Assembly (NCBI RefSeq): GCF_026340565.1
Contig: NZ_JAPEPB010000001.1
Span: 6,298,001 to 6,362,000, forward strand
DNA: 64,000 bases
Direction of reading: 5' to 3'
Origin: Kitasatospora sp. NBC_01287
GTDB taxonomy: Bacteria; Actinomycetota; Actinomycetes; Streptomycetales; Streptomycetaceae
The position numbers and the translations under genes were made by a program. Numbering within the stretch: position 1 is the first letter of the stretch; every line of letters begins with the position of its first letter. The notes under the pieces were generated by a model. It saw only the letters and a list, made by a program, of their open reading frames with translations, searched no databases and was not told the DNA's origin. Below, piece after piece: positions 16,513 to 24,736 of the stretch.

Positions 16513-17073
16513 ATGCAGCCTCGCATCGCCTGCTACGGAAGGCCAGGCGCAGGAAAGTCGACCTTCACCGCCGCGCTCGCCCGAGAGTTCGAGGACGCGG
16601 GGCAGCCCGCCGCGGTCCTGAAGATCGGCGCGCCCCTGTACGAGCTCCAAGGGCACGTCTACCTTGCGGCCGGGCACCCCGCTCCGGCTGCAGGCCAGCA
16701 GGACGGTGCCCTCCTCAACACGCTCGCCTCGCACCTGCGGCGGATCAACCCCTCCTGCCTGACGGACTCCTTCGCCCGCGCTGTCGCCCGGCGGGAGATG
16801 GACGAGCCGGGGGTGGTCGTCCTCTGCGACGACCTGCGGGCCCCTGACGTGGACGCTCTCGCCGGGCTCGGTTTCCGCTTCGTGCAGGTCTGGGCGCCGG
16901 ACGACCTGCGCGCCCTGCGCAAGGCGGGCCGCGGGGACCTGTCCGCCGGCGACGAGACTCACGAGAGTGAACGGGAGATCGCCATCACCCCGCACTTCCG
17001 GGTGGAGAACACCGGCTCCTTGGAGATGCTCCGGGCCCGCGCGGCCGAGGTTGCCTCGGCGGTGACCGGATGA
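16513..17073 (+). CDS. P-loop nucleotide/nucleoside kinase-like protein
   Basis: The 186-residue protein has an N-terminal Walker A (ACYGRPGAGKSTFTAAL), a DxD-like VVVLCDDLRAPDVDAL strand and a short C-terminal lid region. The layout resembles adenylate kinase, deoxynucleoside kinase and 5-hydroxymethyl-dUMP kinase-type folds, all of which phosphorylate nucleosides or nucleotides. AGGAGG lies eight bases before the ATG. It overlaps the first dCTP-deaminase-like gene as ATGA and heads the run of nucleotide genes (16.5-18.7 kb). The substrate cannot be read from sequence. Confidence 0.7.
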   Translation: MQPRIACYGRPGAGKSTFTAALAREFEDAGQPAAVLKIGAPLYELQGHVYLAAGHPAPAAGQQDGALLNTLASHLRRINPSCLTDSFARAVARREMDEPGVVVLCDDLRAPDVDALAGLGFRFVQVWAPDDLRALRKAGRGDLSAGDETHESEREIAITPHFRVENTGSLEMLRARAAEVASAVTG

Positions 17074-17594
17074 TCCTCACCGGGCCGCAGATCGAGCGGG
17101 AAGTGGAGGCCGGGCGGATCACGATCAGCCCCTTCGCGCGTGCGCAGCTCAACCCGAACAGCTACAACTACCGGATCGCGCCGAGGCTGCGAGTCCACCG
17201 CACCCACGCGATCGACGTGCACGCAGACCATCCGCTCGACGAGTTCACGATCCCGGCGTCGGGCGTCGTCCTGGAGCCTGGCCGGATCTACCTCGGCACG
17301 ACAGTCGAGCGGATCGGCAGTACATGCTTCGTGCCCGCGCTCATCGGCCGCAGCAGCTTGGGCCGCATCGGTGTATTCCTGCAGTACTCGGCCGACATGG
17401 GCAACCTCGGCGCGTGCCACCAGTGGACGTTGGAGATCGAGGTGGTGGAACGCACCCGGATCTACCCCGGCGACCTGATGGGCCAGATGACCTTCACCGC
17501 GACGACCGGATCCGTCGCCCTGTACGGCGGCCACTTCGGGCGGATCGACGAGCCCACCGCCCCGCCCCGTGAACTCCTCACCGCCTTAGCCTGA
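17070..17594 (+). CDS. dCTP deaminase/dUTPase-family protein, paralogue A
   Basis: This 174-residue protein begins MILTGPQIEREVEAGRITIS and has the family core QLNPNSYNYRIAP, GRSSLGRIGVF and WTLEIEVVERTRIYPGDLMG. The Glu of the T-L-E-[LI] motif, equivalent to the general base in dCTP deaminases, is present, but the usual I-D-P-G-F-x-G segment before it reads GNLGACHQ. It may deaminate dCTP or hydrolyse a dNTP. Start overlaps the kinase stop (ATGA). A paralogue follows after 15 bp. Confidence 0.82.
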   Translation: MILTGPQIEREVEAGRITISPFARAQLNPNSYNYRIAPRLRVHRTHAIDVHADHPLDEFTIPASGVVLEPGRIYLGTTVERIGSTCFVPALIGRSSLGRIGVFLQYSADMGNLGACHQWTLEIEVVERTRIYPGDLMGQMTFTATTGSVALYGGHFGRIDEPTAPPRELLTALA

Positions 17595-17609
17595 TCGGAG
17601 TCTCCTGCC

Positions 17610-18146
17610 GTGATCCTCACCGGCCCCGAGATCGAAGCCCAGCACGCCGCCGGGCGTCTGACCATCAGCCCGTTCGACCGGGCGCAGCTGAACCCGAACA
17701 GCTACAACGTCACGCTTGGCGCGACGCTCCTGCGCTACACCGGCGAGGTGCTGGACACGCGCCGGCCGAACGCATTCGAGACGGTAGCCATCCCGAAGGA
17801 GGGCTTCGAGCTCCAACCGGGCCGCATCACGCTCGGCCACACGGTCGAGGTGATCGGCAGCCCGTTCTACGTCCCCACCCTGCACGCCCGCTCCGGGTTC
17901 GCCCGTCTGGGCGGATACGCCCACGTCACGGCCGACCTGATCGACCAGGGCTCCCGGGGGCAGCTGACCCTCCAACTGCGCGTCGTCCAGCCGCTGCGCG
18001 TCTACGCCGGCGACATCCTCGCGCAGGTCTCCTTCCGTGCGGTACAGGGCGAGCCCATGCTCTACCGGGGCAAGTACCAGGGATCTGTTGGGCCCATGGC
18101 CTCCCAGATCCACGCTGACCGCGTCGAGTTCGGAGCAGCGGCGTGA
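17610..18146 (+). CDS. dCTP deaminase/dUTPase-family protein, paralogue B (catalytic Glu replaced)
   Basis: This 178-residue protein starts at GTG 17610 and is a paralogue of its neighbour (MILTGPEIEAQHAAGRLTIS, QLNPNSYNVTLG). It keeps LHARSGFARLGGYAHVTADL and IDQGSRGQLTLQLRVVQPLR. The T-L-E-[LI] Glu is Gln here (codon CAA), so deaminase activity is doubtful; it may bind nucleotides, act as a non-catalytic subunit with paralogue A, or catalyse dNTP hydrolysis only. It overlaps the cytidine deaminase gene as GTGA. Confidence 0.8.
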   Translation: MILTGPEIEAQHAAGRLTISPFDRAQLNPNSYNVTLGATLLRYTGEVLDTRRPNAFETVAIPKEGFELQPGRITLGHTVEVIGSPFYVPTLHARSGFARLGGYAHVTADLIDQGSRGQLTLQLRVVQPLRVYAGDILAQVSFRAVQGEPMLYRGKYQGSVGPMASQIHADRVEFGAAA

Positions 18147-18655
18147 ACACTCTCCCCGCTGCCGTCTACCAGATGGACCCGGCCATCTCCTGCCCGGACC
18201 CGGACGCCGCCCGCCTGGTCACCACGGCCTACGAGACGATCCGCAGGCGCTACGTCGAGGGCCGCCACCAGATCGCGGCGGCGATCATCGCCGCCGACAA
18301 CAGGATGTACGTCGGCGTGCACCTGGAGGCGATGGTCGGCTGCTACTCGATGTGCGCGGAGCGGGCGGCGCTCGCCGCCGCCCGCCTCTGCACCGACCAG
18401 CCGCTCCTTGGCATCGCCGCGGTCCGCTACCCCAAGCCCAGCGAGGGCGGCCCCGCCCGCATCGTCTCCCCGTGCGGCGGGTGCCGCGAACTTGTCCTGG
18501 ACTACGCACCGAACATCCGCGTCGTCGTCCCGCGCGAAGGGCAGGGCCTGCTGCTGCCGCTGGCCGAGCTGCTGCCGGACAAGTACACGGGGACGAAGTG
18601 GGCCGCCGAACCGCAGCAACTACCCACCCCGCAACGTCCGGTGGTCGAACGCTAG
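18143..18655 (+). CDS. Cytidine/blasticidin-S deaminase-like protein
   Basis: The 170-residue protein has the zinc-site motifs of the cytidine deaminase fold: CYSMCAERAALAAARL (C-A-E) and IVSPCGGCRELVLDY (P-C-x-x-C). The size and the H-x-x-A-A-I-I-A-A-D-N-R strand fit CDA or blasticidin-S deaminase members, which deaminate cytosine nucleosides. The start overlaps the previous stop (GTGA). With a kinase and two dCTP-deaminase-like genes upstream, it implies management of (deoxy)cytidine compounds. The C-terminal tail (QLPTPQRPVVER) is family-atypical. Confidence 0.85.
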   Translation: MNTLPAAVYQMDPAISCPDPDAARLVTTAYETIRRRYVEGRHQIAAAIIAADNRMYVGVHLEAMVGCYSMCAERAALAAARLCTDQPLLGIAAVRYPKPSEGGPARIVSPCGGCRELVLDYAPNIRVVVPREGQGLLLPLAELLPDKYTGTKWAAEPQQLPTPQRPVVER

Positions 18656-18670
18656 CCACCGGGACACCTC

Positions 18671-18700
18671 GGTTGCCGGGCCACCCCGGGCCCGGCAACC
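18671..18700. terminator. Hairpin after the cytidine deaminase gene
   Basis: GGTTGCCGGGCC pairs perfectly with GGCCCGGCAACC around a 6-base loop, 16 bp after the previous stop and 31 bp before the GalU start. Confidence 0.7.
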
Positions 18701-18730
18701 GGCGACGCGACAACGAGAGAGAGCACACCA

Positions 18731-19627
18731 ATGCCCAGCACCATCCGACGCGCCATCATCCCCGCCGCAGGCCTCGGCTCCCGGCTCCTTCCCGCCACCA
18801 AGGCGGTGCCGAAGGAGATGCTGATCGTGGGGGACAGGCCCGTGATCGAGCACACCGTGCGGGAGGTCATCGAGTCCGGGATCACCGACATCACCATCGT
18901 CGTCAGCGCCGGCAAGGCCATGATCCAGGAGCATTTCCGTCCCAACCCGGCCCTTGTCGCCCAACTGCGCGCCGACGGCAAGGCGGAGTACGCGGACGCG
19001 GTCGAGGAGATCGGGGAGCTGTCCCGCCGGGGCCACATCACCTACCAGGACCAGCACGGTCCGTACGGCAACGGAACCCCGGTCCTCAACGCCTACCGGC
19101 ATCACAACGACGAGGCGGCCCTTGTCATCTGGCCCGATGACGTCTTCGTCTCCGACATCCCGCGGGCTCAACAGCTCATCACCGCTTACGAGAAGACCAA
19201 CTCGCCGGTCCTCGCCCTCATGCCGATGGACCCCGCCGACTCCCACCGCTACGGCGTCCCCGTCGTCAAGGAAGACCTGGGCGAGGGCTCCTTGCGCATC
19301 ACCGGGCTCGTGGAGAAGCCGCAGCCCAGTGAAGCGCCCTCCAGCTACGCCGCGATCGGCGGCTACGTCATCACCCCCGGCATCGTGGACGAGCTGCGCG
19401 AGGCCACTCGGCGCTGGGAGGAGAACCCGCACGGCGAGATCTACCTGACCGACGCCATCAACCGCTACGCCCGCGACCGGGCCGTCTACGGGCAGGTCAT
19501 CGACGGGACCTGGTACGACACGGGCAACCCGCTCGCCTACATCACCGCGCAGATGGCGTTCGGCCTCGCGCATCCGGAGTACGGCCCCGCGCTGCGCAAG
19601 CACTTCCCCGCGACGACCACCGAGTAG
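18731..19627 (+). CDS. galU: UTP--glucose-1-phosphate uridylyltransferase (GalU type)
   Basis: The 298-residue protein carries the nucleotidyltransferase signature AIIPAAGLGSRLLPATKAVP, then KEMLIVGDRPVIEH, VIWPDDVFVSD, ALMPMDPADSHRYGV and VEKPQPSEAPS, with length and order as in bacterial GalU. It makes UDP-glucose from UTP and glucose-1-phosphate. A second, cluster-located copy suggests a dedicated sugar-nucleotide supply for the glycosyltransferase at 20873. It is separated from its neighbours by hairpins on both sides, so it may be its own transcription unit. The symbol refers to family membership. Confidence 0.9.
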   Translation: MPSTIRRAIIPAAGLGSRLLPATKAVPKEMLIVGDRPVIEHTVREVIESGITDITIVVSAGKAMIQEHFRPNPALVAQLRADGKAEYADAVEEIGELSRRGHITYQDQHGPYGNGTPVLNAYRHHNDEAALVIWPDDVFVSDIPRAQQLITAYEKTNSPVLALMPMDPADSHRYGVPVVKEDLGEGSLRITGLVEKPQPSEAPSSYAAIGGYVITPGIVDELREATRRWEENPHGEIYLTDAINRYARDRAVYGQVIDGTWYDTGNPLAYITAQMAFGLAHPEYGPALRKHFPATTTE

Positions 19628-19644
19628 ACCACCGCGCCTTTCGC

Positions 19645-19672
19645 CCCGGGCCGTCCTGTACCGCGGCCCGGG
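19645..19672. terminator. Hairpin after galU
   Basis: CCCGGGCCG pairs with CGGCCCGGG around a 10-base loop, 17 bp after the galU stop and 31 bp before the radical SAM start. Outer pairing can extend through the flanking TCGC and GCGA. Confidence 0.65.
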
Positions 19673-19703
19673 TCCTGGGCGAACGCACAGCTGGAGGAGA
19701 CCG

Positions 19704-20885
19704 ATGTCCACCGCCGGAACCGCCACTCGCCCACGGATCTTCGAGCCCGTGATCGACACCCACGACACCTGGGGCGTCATCAACCCCGTGCAGGGCTGCG
19801 TGGCCAGATGCAGGTACTGCTACCTCATCCCCATCGGTCAGACCGGCGTGAAGCCCGAGGTGCTGGCCGACCCCGAAGAGACCGTCCGCAGGCTCCTCGC
19901 CCACCCCCACTACCGGCCGCAAACCGTGTACGCCCTCTACACCTGCACCGACGCCCTCGCCACGCCACTGAACCGCACCCATCTCATCGGCCTGCTCCGC
20001 GCCCTGGTCGGCGCCGGAGTACGCAACCCGGTCTGCATCATCACCAAGTTCAAGGTCCCGAACGAGGTGATCGAGGTGATCGGCCAGGTGCGCGCCGCCG
20101 GCCTGCCCGTCATCGTCTACCTCTCCTACTCCGGCCTTGGCCAAGACATCGAACGCGGCGTCCAGCACCGGGACTTGCGCGACAACTTCCCGCGGCTGCA
20201 CGGCGCCCAGATCCCCGTGGTGCACTACTGGCGCCCCGCCCTGCCCTCCAACTCCACCCCCGAGGTCGCCGAGCGGATCGTGGACTGGGCCTCCCGGTAC
20301 GCAGAGTGCTCCGTCGCGGTCGGCCTCAAGGTAGGCCCGAACGCGACGCAGCAGGCAGTCGAACTGTGGCCGGCACTCGCCGCACCGCACCTCGACCTCC
20401 ACGCCGCCGAGTCGATCTGGCCCGACACCATGCGGCACTTCCTCGACAACCTCCCCGACAGGTACGCCCGTTACCCGATCTACGAGACCAACTCCTGCGC
20501 GCTCGCCTACGTCCTTGGCCGCAGCGACCGCGCCAACATCTACGGCGGCCAGACCTGCACGGAGGTGAACCGCTGCCCCGTCGGGCAGCGCGGCCGCTGC
20601 ACCACCGGCATCGCGACGCGCAAGCCGGTCACCGAGCGGCGGGTCCTGTCCGAACTGATCCGCATCGGCCGCAGCGACACACCACACACCTTCGACCCGC
20701 ACGACCGCACCCTCACCCTCCACGGCCCGGCCGCGATGCGCGAACAGCACTACCTGGCACAGGCGTTGGGCATCACGGTCCGCGCCGACCGCGATCCCAC
20801 CGACGGCATGTGGTCCGGCAAAGCGGCCGGCGGCCGGCCCCTCATCATCACGACCCGACAGGAGGCACCCGCGTGCGACCGCTGA
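19704..20885 (+). CDS. Radical SAM protein
   Basis: The 393-residue protein has an N-terminal CxxxCxxC cluster motif in GCVARCRYCYL (residues about 32-40), then a TIM-barrel with VYALYTCTDALATPLN, VCIITKFKVPNEVIEVIG and LPVIVYLSYSGLG. The arrangement recalls spore-photoproduct-lyase-like and DNA/nucleotide-acting radical SAM proteins, but no family assignment is secure. A second Cys-rich region (GGQTCTEVNRCPVGQRGRC) could bind another cluster. GGAGGAGA precedes the ATG. The glycosyltransferase gene overlaps it by 13 bp. Confidence 0.82.
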   Translation: MSTAGTATRPRIFEPVIDTHDTWGVINPVQGCVARCRYCYLIPIGQTGVKPEVLADPEETVRRLLAHPHYRPQTVYALYTCTDALATPLNRTHLIGLLRALVGAGVRNPVCIITKFKVPNEVIEVIGQVRAAGLPVIVYLSYSGLGQDIERGVQHRDLRDNFPRLHGAQIPVVHYWRPALPSNSTPEVAERIVDWASRYAECSVAVGLKVGPNATQQAVELWPALAAPHLDLHAAESIWPDTMRHFLDNLPDRYARYPIYETNSCALAYVLGRSDRANIYGGQTCTEVNRCPVGQRGRCTTGIATRKPVTERRVLSELIRIGRSDTPHTFDPHDRTLTLHGPAAMREQHYLAQALGITVRADRDPTDGMWSGKAAGGRPLIITTRQEAPACDR

Positions 20886-22465
20886 CCATCGACAGCGCCT
20901 GCATCTTCTACCCCCGCGGCGGGAGCGCCCAGGTCATCCGCTACCTCCTGAAGGAGTTCAACCAGCGCGGCTCCAGCACCCGCCTCCACGCCGGATCCCT
21001 CGGCCCCGCCGGCCACCCCGGCCATGCCCCGAGCTTCTACCAGGACCTCGACCTCCACCCCTACGACTACAACCCCGCCCACGAGCAGTGGACGAACGGC
21101 GCCAACGCGCAGGAACTCCGCGACCACCCCTTCCACCCCTCCTACGAGGACCGGTCGCAACCCGACGTCGGCTGCCCCGACCCCATGTTCGCCGCCACTT
21201 CCACCATCGGCGCCGCCCGCCTCTCCGCCGCCTGGCACAACCACCTGACCGAGCACCGCACCCCCGAAACGGTCGACGTCCTCCACCTCCACCACCTCTC
21301 CTACCTGCAAGACGCAGCCGCACGGGCCTACCCGCACGTGCCCGTCGTCACCACACTGCACGGAACCGAACTCAAGCAGCTCGCCGGCATGCTGGAACGC
21401 CTCGCACTGGCACAGCGCCTCGACACCTCCCTCGCCGACCTCGCCGACTACTTCCCCCTCAAGCGCCCGCACCGCCTCCAGGCCATCGACCGCCTCGCCG
21501 CCCGGCACGGGCTGAGCGAGACCGAGCACCAGCTGCTCACCACCACCAACTGGCCCCAGTGGCGCAACTCCATGTACTGGCACCAGGCACTGCGCTACGC
21601 CGCCGCGAAGGCCGGGCAGATCGTCGCGGTCTCCGAGCACGACCGCGACCTTGCCCGCCAACTGCTGCCGTCCCTGGCAGGCCGCGAGGTGCCCGTCATC
21701 ACCAACGGCGCTGACACCAGCCGCTTCCACCCCGCCCAACCCAGCGACGAGCAGCGCATCGGCAACCTCCGACGCTGGCTGGTCACCGACCCGCAGGGCT
21801 GGGACGAGAGCGGCCAACCGGGCAGCATCCGCTACACCGAAGCCGACCTCGCCCGCCTGACCGACCCGGACACTGGCCGCCTGCGCCCCCTGATCCTGTG
21901 GTCCGGCAGGTTCCTGGACTTCAAGCGGGTGCCCGTGATGCTGGAGGGCTTCGCCAAGGCCAGCGAACAACTGCCCGTCGCACCGGTACTGCTGATGTGG
22001 GGCGGCTACCCGGGCGAGTTCGAGGGCCGACACCCGGCCGCCGTCGCCGCCGAACTCGGCATCAGCGACAGCGTGTTCTTCATCGGATGGCGCGGACACA
22101 ACGACCTGCCCACCGGGCTCCAGACCGCCGACATCATGGCCGCCCCCGCCGTGAACGAGCCGTTCGGCATGGTCTACGTCGAGGCGATGGCATGCGGCAC
22201 ACCGCCCGTGGCCACCGCCACGGGCGGCCCCGCCCAGATCATCACCCCCGCCGGCCCGACCGCCAACGGCTGGCTCGTGAAGCCCGACAGCCCCGACGCA
22301 CTCGCCCAAGCTCTCGTCGCGGCGCTCTCCGACGACCACGAACGGCGACGGCGCGCAGCCACAGCCGCTCGGCACGCCAGAGACGTCTACAGCTGGGCGC
22401 GGGTCGCAGACCGGTACACCGAGGTCTACGAGAAGGCGATCTTCCAAGCCAGCGCGTTCAGGTGA
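20873..22465 (+). CDS. GT4-family glycosyltransferase
   Basis: The start is GTG 20873 behind AGGAGG; the frame overlaps the radical SAM gene end. The 530-residue product has an N-terminal acceptor domain (IDSACIFYPRGGSAQVIRYL, DVLHLHHLSYL, VVTTLHGTELKQLAGM) and a C-terminal donor domain with ILWSGRFLDFKRVPVMLEGF, FIGWRGHNDL and the E-x7-E motif in NEPFGMVYVEAMACGTPPVA. These are retaining GT-B enzymes using nucleotide sugars, consistent with the upstream GalU. An internal insertion of about 60 residues with SIRYTEADLARLTDPDTGRL is unusual. The acceptor is unknown. Confidence 0.88.
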   Translation: MRPLTIDSACIFYPRGGSAQVIRYLLKEFNQRGSSTRLHAGSLGPAGHPGHAPSFYQDLDLHPYDYNPAHEQWTNGANAQELRDHPFHPSYEDRSQPDVGCPDPMFAATSTIGAARLSAAWHNHLTEHRTPETVDVLHLHHLSYLQDAAARAYPHVPVVTTLHGTELKQLAGMLERLALAQRLDTSLADLADYFPLKRPHRLQAIDRLAARHGLSETEHQLLTTTNWPQWRNSMYWHQALRYAAAKAGQIVAVSEHDRDLARQLLPSLAGREVPVITNGADTSRFHPAQPSDEQRIGNLRRWLVTDPQGWDESGQPGSIRYTEADLARLTDPDTGRLRPLILWSGRFLDFKRVPVMLEGFAKASEQLPVAPVLLMWGGYPGEFEGRHPAAVAAELGISDSVFFIGWRGHNDLPTGLQTADIMAAPAVNEPFGMVYVEAMACGTPPVATATGGPAQIITPAGPTANGWLVKPDSPDALAQALVAALSDDHERRRRAATAARHARDVYSWARVADRYTEVYEKAIFQASAFR

Positions 22466-22687
22466 GCACCGCGAACAGCCCGCGAAGGCGACCCGCCCAC
22501 CACCAGGGCGCCCCGCTGGGCCCCCTGGACGACACCTGGACCCCGCCAGCGCCGCAGTCGGATCCAGAACCCGCCCACCATCCTTCCGACTCCCACGACC
22601 CCGCCCCGCCCGATCCCGCCGCACCGCTCACCGGTCCCAGCCAACGATCACCCCTGGTCACCCCGCGCCCGAAACGGAGACAAGACG

Positions 22688-23290
22688 ATGCGACTCCAAG
22701 CGGTCCTGTTCGACCTGCACGGAGTGTTCCAGCACTTCGACAACAAGGGTGCCGCCGAAGGGGAGAGAGCCGCCCGGCTCGAACCCGGAACTCTGGCGCA
22801 CTACGCCTACGACCACCCGAGCTACGAGGAAGCGAAGGTCGGTCTGATGAGCGATGAGGAATGGGCCGAGGGAGTGACCCGCCGCCTGGTCGCCGACTTC
22901 GGAGAGAGGGCACGTGCCGCCGTCCCACCCTGGCGAGCCGACCGGGGCCGACGCGACACCGCGATGATCTCCCTCCTTCAGCAGATCCGCACCAGCGTGC
23001 CCTGCGGCATCCTGTCCAACTTCACGGACGCGATGCGCCGAGACCTTGACCACCACGGCATCCGCGCCGACCACGCCTTCGCGTCGGCCGACCTGCACGT
23101 CACCAAGCCCAGCCCGCTGGCGTTTCGCGCCGCCGCTGAGCGCATGGGCGTCGACCCGGCACAGCTCTACTACTTCGACGACCAGCCGGGCTTCGTCACC
23201 GGTGCCCGCGCCGCCGGCATCCCAGCTGATGTCTTCACCACCCCCGCAGCCGTCGCACAGCGGCTACGCCGTCTCGGCGTGCAGATCTAG
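22688..23290 (+). CDS. HAD-superfamily hydrolase-like protein
   Basis: The 200-residue protein shows the HAD motifs: I, VLFDLHGVF; II, GILSNFTDAM; III, the Lys in TKPSPLAFRA; IV, YYFDDQPGFV. Motif I reads D-L-H instead of D-x-D, so the second acidic residue that normally protonates the leaving group is replaced by His. The fold is right for a phosphatase acting on sugar phosphates or nucleotides, but the activity could be altered. GGAG lies seven bases before the ATG. It follows the glycosyltransferase after a 222-bp gap with no convincing gene. Confidence 0.82.
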   Translation: MRLQAVLFDLHGVFQHFDNKGAAEGERAARLEPGTLAHYAYDHPSYEEAKVGLMSDEEWAEGVTRRLVADFGERARAAVPPWRADRGRRDTAMISLLQQIRTSVPCGILSNFTDAMRRDLDHHGIRADHAFASADLHVTKPSPLAFRAAAERMGVDPAQLYYFDDQPGFVTGARAAGIPADVFTTPAAVAQRLRRLGVQI

Positions 23291-23347
23291 CAACCGCCTC
23301 AGCGGACGACAGCTCCACGAGAACCCGACCGTGACAGGAACGGCGAC

Positions 23348-23752
23348 ATGACCCTACGTCCCGGGCGCAGTGCCCGAACCGATAGAGCAGCCCGCGGCCG
23401 ACCGAGCGACGGCGTCAACATCATCGCGGCCCTGTTGGACCTCCACACACGCGACTGCCGCCCGAGCCTGACCGAGGCGAGAACTCGCACACGTGCCCGC
23501 TCCGGCCGACCCACCGGACGCGCCAGCCCCCGGAAAGGCGCGTCGACAGCCCATCAGTCGTGGGCCCGCGCATTCACCGCTCTCGGCGGATCATGGCACT
23601 GCCCGATGTGCAAGCAGCTGGCCACGGAACTGCGGCACGCTCGCAAGGACACCACGGCGGCCGCCGCTCTCGACGCCAGATTCGTAACCCACGCCGTCAA
23701 CGCCCACCCACACCTGCGCCCCTTGTACGAGGCCCGCCCGACCGGCACTTGA
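23348..23752 (+). CDS. Small hypothetical protein with a CxxC motif
   Basis: From ATG 23348 (AGGAAC upstream) the frame gives 134 residues. The N-terminal 70 residues are Arg/Ser-rich and probably disordered. The C-terminal part, ARAFTALGGSWHCPMCKQLA to FVTHAVNAHPHLRPL, carries CPMC and several His residues that could hold zinc. I do not recognise it. It lies between the HAD and DNA-glycosylase-like genes and may be a small partner. Confidence 0.5.
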   Translation: MTLRPGRSARTDRAARGRPSDGVNIIAALLDLHTRDCRPSLTEARTRTRARSGRPTGRASPRKGASTAHQSWARAFTALGGSWHCPMCKQLATELRHARKDTTAAAALDARFVTHAVNAHPHLRPLYEARPTGT

Positions 23753-23884
23753 ACAGGACGGTCCGCTCGCCGAACTCCACGGTCCTGCCACCACATCCAC
23801 GCCAGGAGGTGGCGTTGGTGATCAATGAGCCCGGCGCGGCATGCTGAACCGCACCAGATGCACCGGACGCACCAAGGAGTCACC

Positions 23885-24736
23885 ATGACAACCGTCCTGA
23901 CGACCGATCACCCAGCCTGGCAGACCACCCCCACCGGCACGACCGTCCGCGCCCTGCGCAGCGGCCCCGGCCTGTGGGTAGCCAGCTGGTCGACGGACGG
24001 CCTCACCATGACCTGCACCGACGGAGCGGAGGACACCAAACCCCGCACCATCACCACCGACCCGCACACCCTCGGCGGAACCGCACCCGCAGCCCTCCGT
24101 GCCGGACTGTGCCAAGTCGGGCCCGGCCTTCGCATCCCCAACCCGTCGCTGTGGGACGCGATCACCACCGCGGTCCTGCGCCAGGTCGTCCGCGCTGGAC
24201 AGGCCCGCAAGGTCTACCGTGCCTGGTGCGCCACGCACGGCACCCGCGTAGACACCGTCCACGGCCCGCTCGCGGTCGCGCCGGCACCCGGCGCGGTCCT
24301 GGAGCTGGCCGACGAGCAGTTCACTGCTGTCGGAGCGAAGTTCCACCGCACCGCCCTCCAGGGCGCCGCGCGCGCGTACCTGGAGCACGCAGACACCTGG
24401 CAGCAGCTTGCCCCAGCCGAGTTGGCCGCCGCCCTCGTCGGCGTCCCCCGGATCGGACCGTGGACCGCCGCGGCTGCCGCAGCCGACTTCAGCGGCGACT
24501 TCACCCATTACCCGCACGCCGATCTCGCCGTCCGTACCTGGGCCGCACGGATCGCCCCCGAGTACCCCTGGCCCACCGCCGACACCAACAAGAAGACCGA
24601 GGCCGCTTTCGGCGCCCACTGGCACGACATCGCCGACGACGGCCGCCAGCTCCACACCCTGACCCTTTCCACACTCACCTGGGGGGCCCATGCCCATACC
24701 GATCAGCCCGGAGGATGTCCCACCCACCGACCGTGA
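23885..24736 (+). CDS. HhH-GPD DNA glycosylase-like protein
   Basis: The 283-residue protein starts at ATG 23885 after AAGGAGT. It has the HhH-GPD core: helix AARAYLEHADTWQQLAPAEL, hairpin LVGVPRIGPWTAAAAA and a conserved Asp in THYPHADLAVRTWAARI. These enzymes excise damaged bases (AlkA/Nth type). A related fold occurs in phage pyrophosphorylases that build hypermodified thymines, so the neighbourhood leaves two readings: base excision or base modification. There is no obvious Cys-rich iron-sulphur cluster. The next gene starts inside its end (47-bp overlap). Confidence 0.82.
   Translation: MTTVLTTDHPAWQTTPTGTTVRALRSGPGLWVASWSTDGLTMTCTDGAEDTKPRTITTDPHTLGGTAPAALRAGLCQVGPGLRIPNPSLWDAITTAVLRQVVRAGQARKVYRAWCATHGTRVDTVHGPLAVAPAPGAVLELADEQFTAVGAKFHRTALQGAARAYLEHADTWQQLAPAELAAALVGVPRIGPWTAAAAAADFSGDFTHYPHADLAVRTWAARIAPEYPWPTADTNKKTEAAFGAHWHDIADDGRQLHTLTLSTLTWGAHAHTDQPGGCPTHRP

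Noticed and set aside
22466..22857. Pro-rich frame following the glycosyltransferase (GTGA overlap at 22462)
   Set aside because: It runs 170 bp into the HAD gene in another frame, is low in complexity and lacks a recognisable domain.
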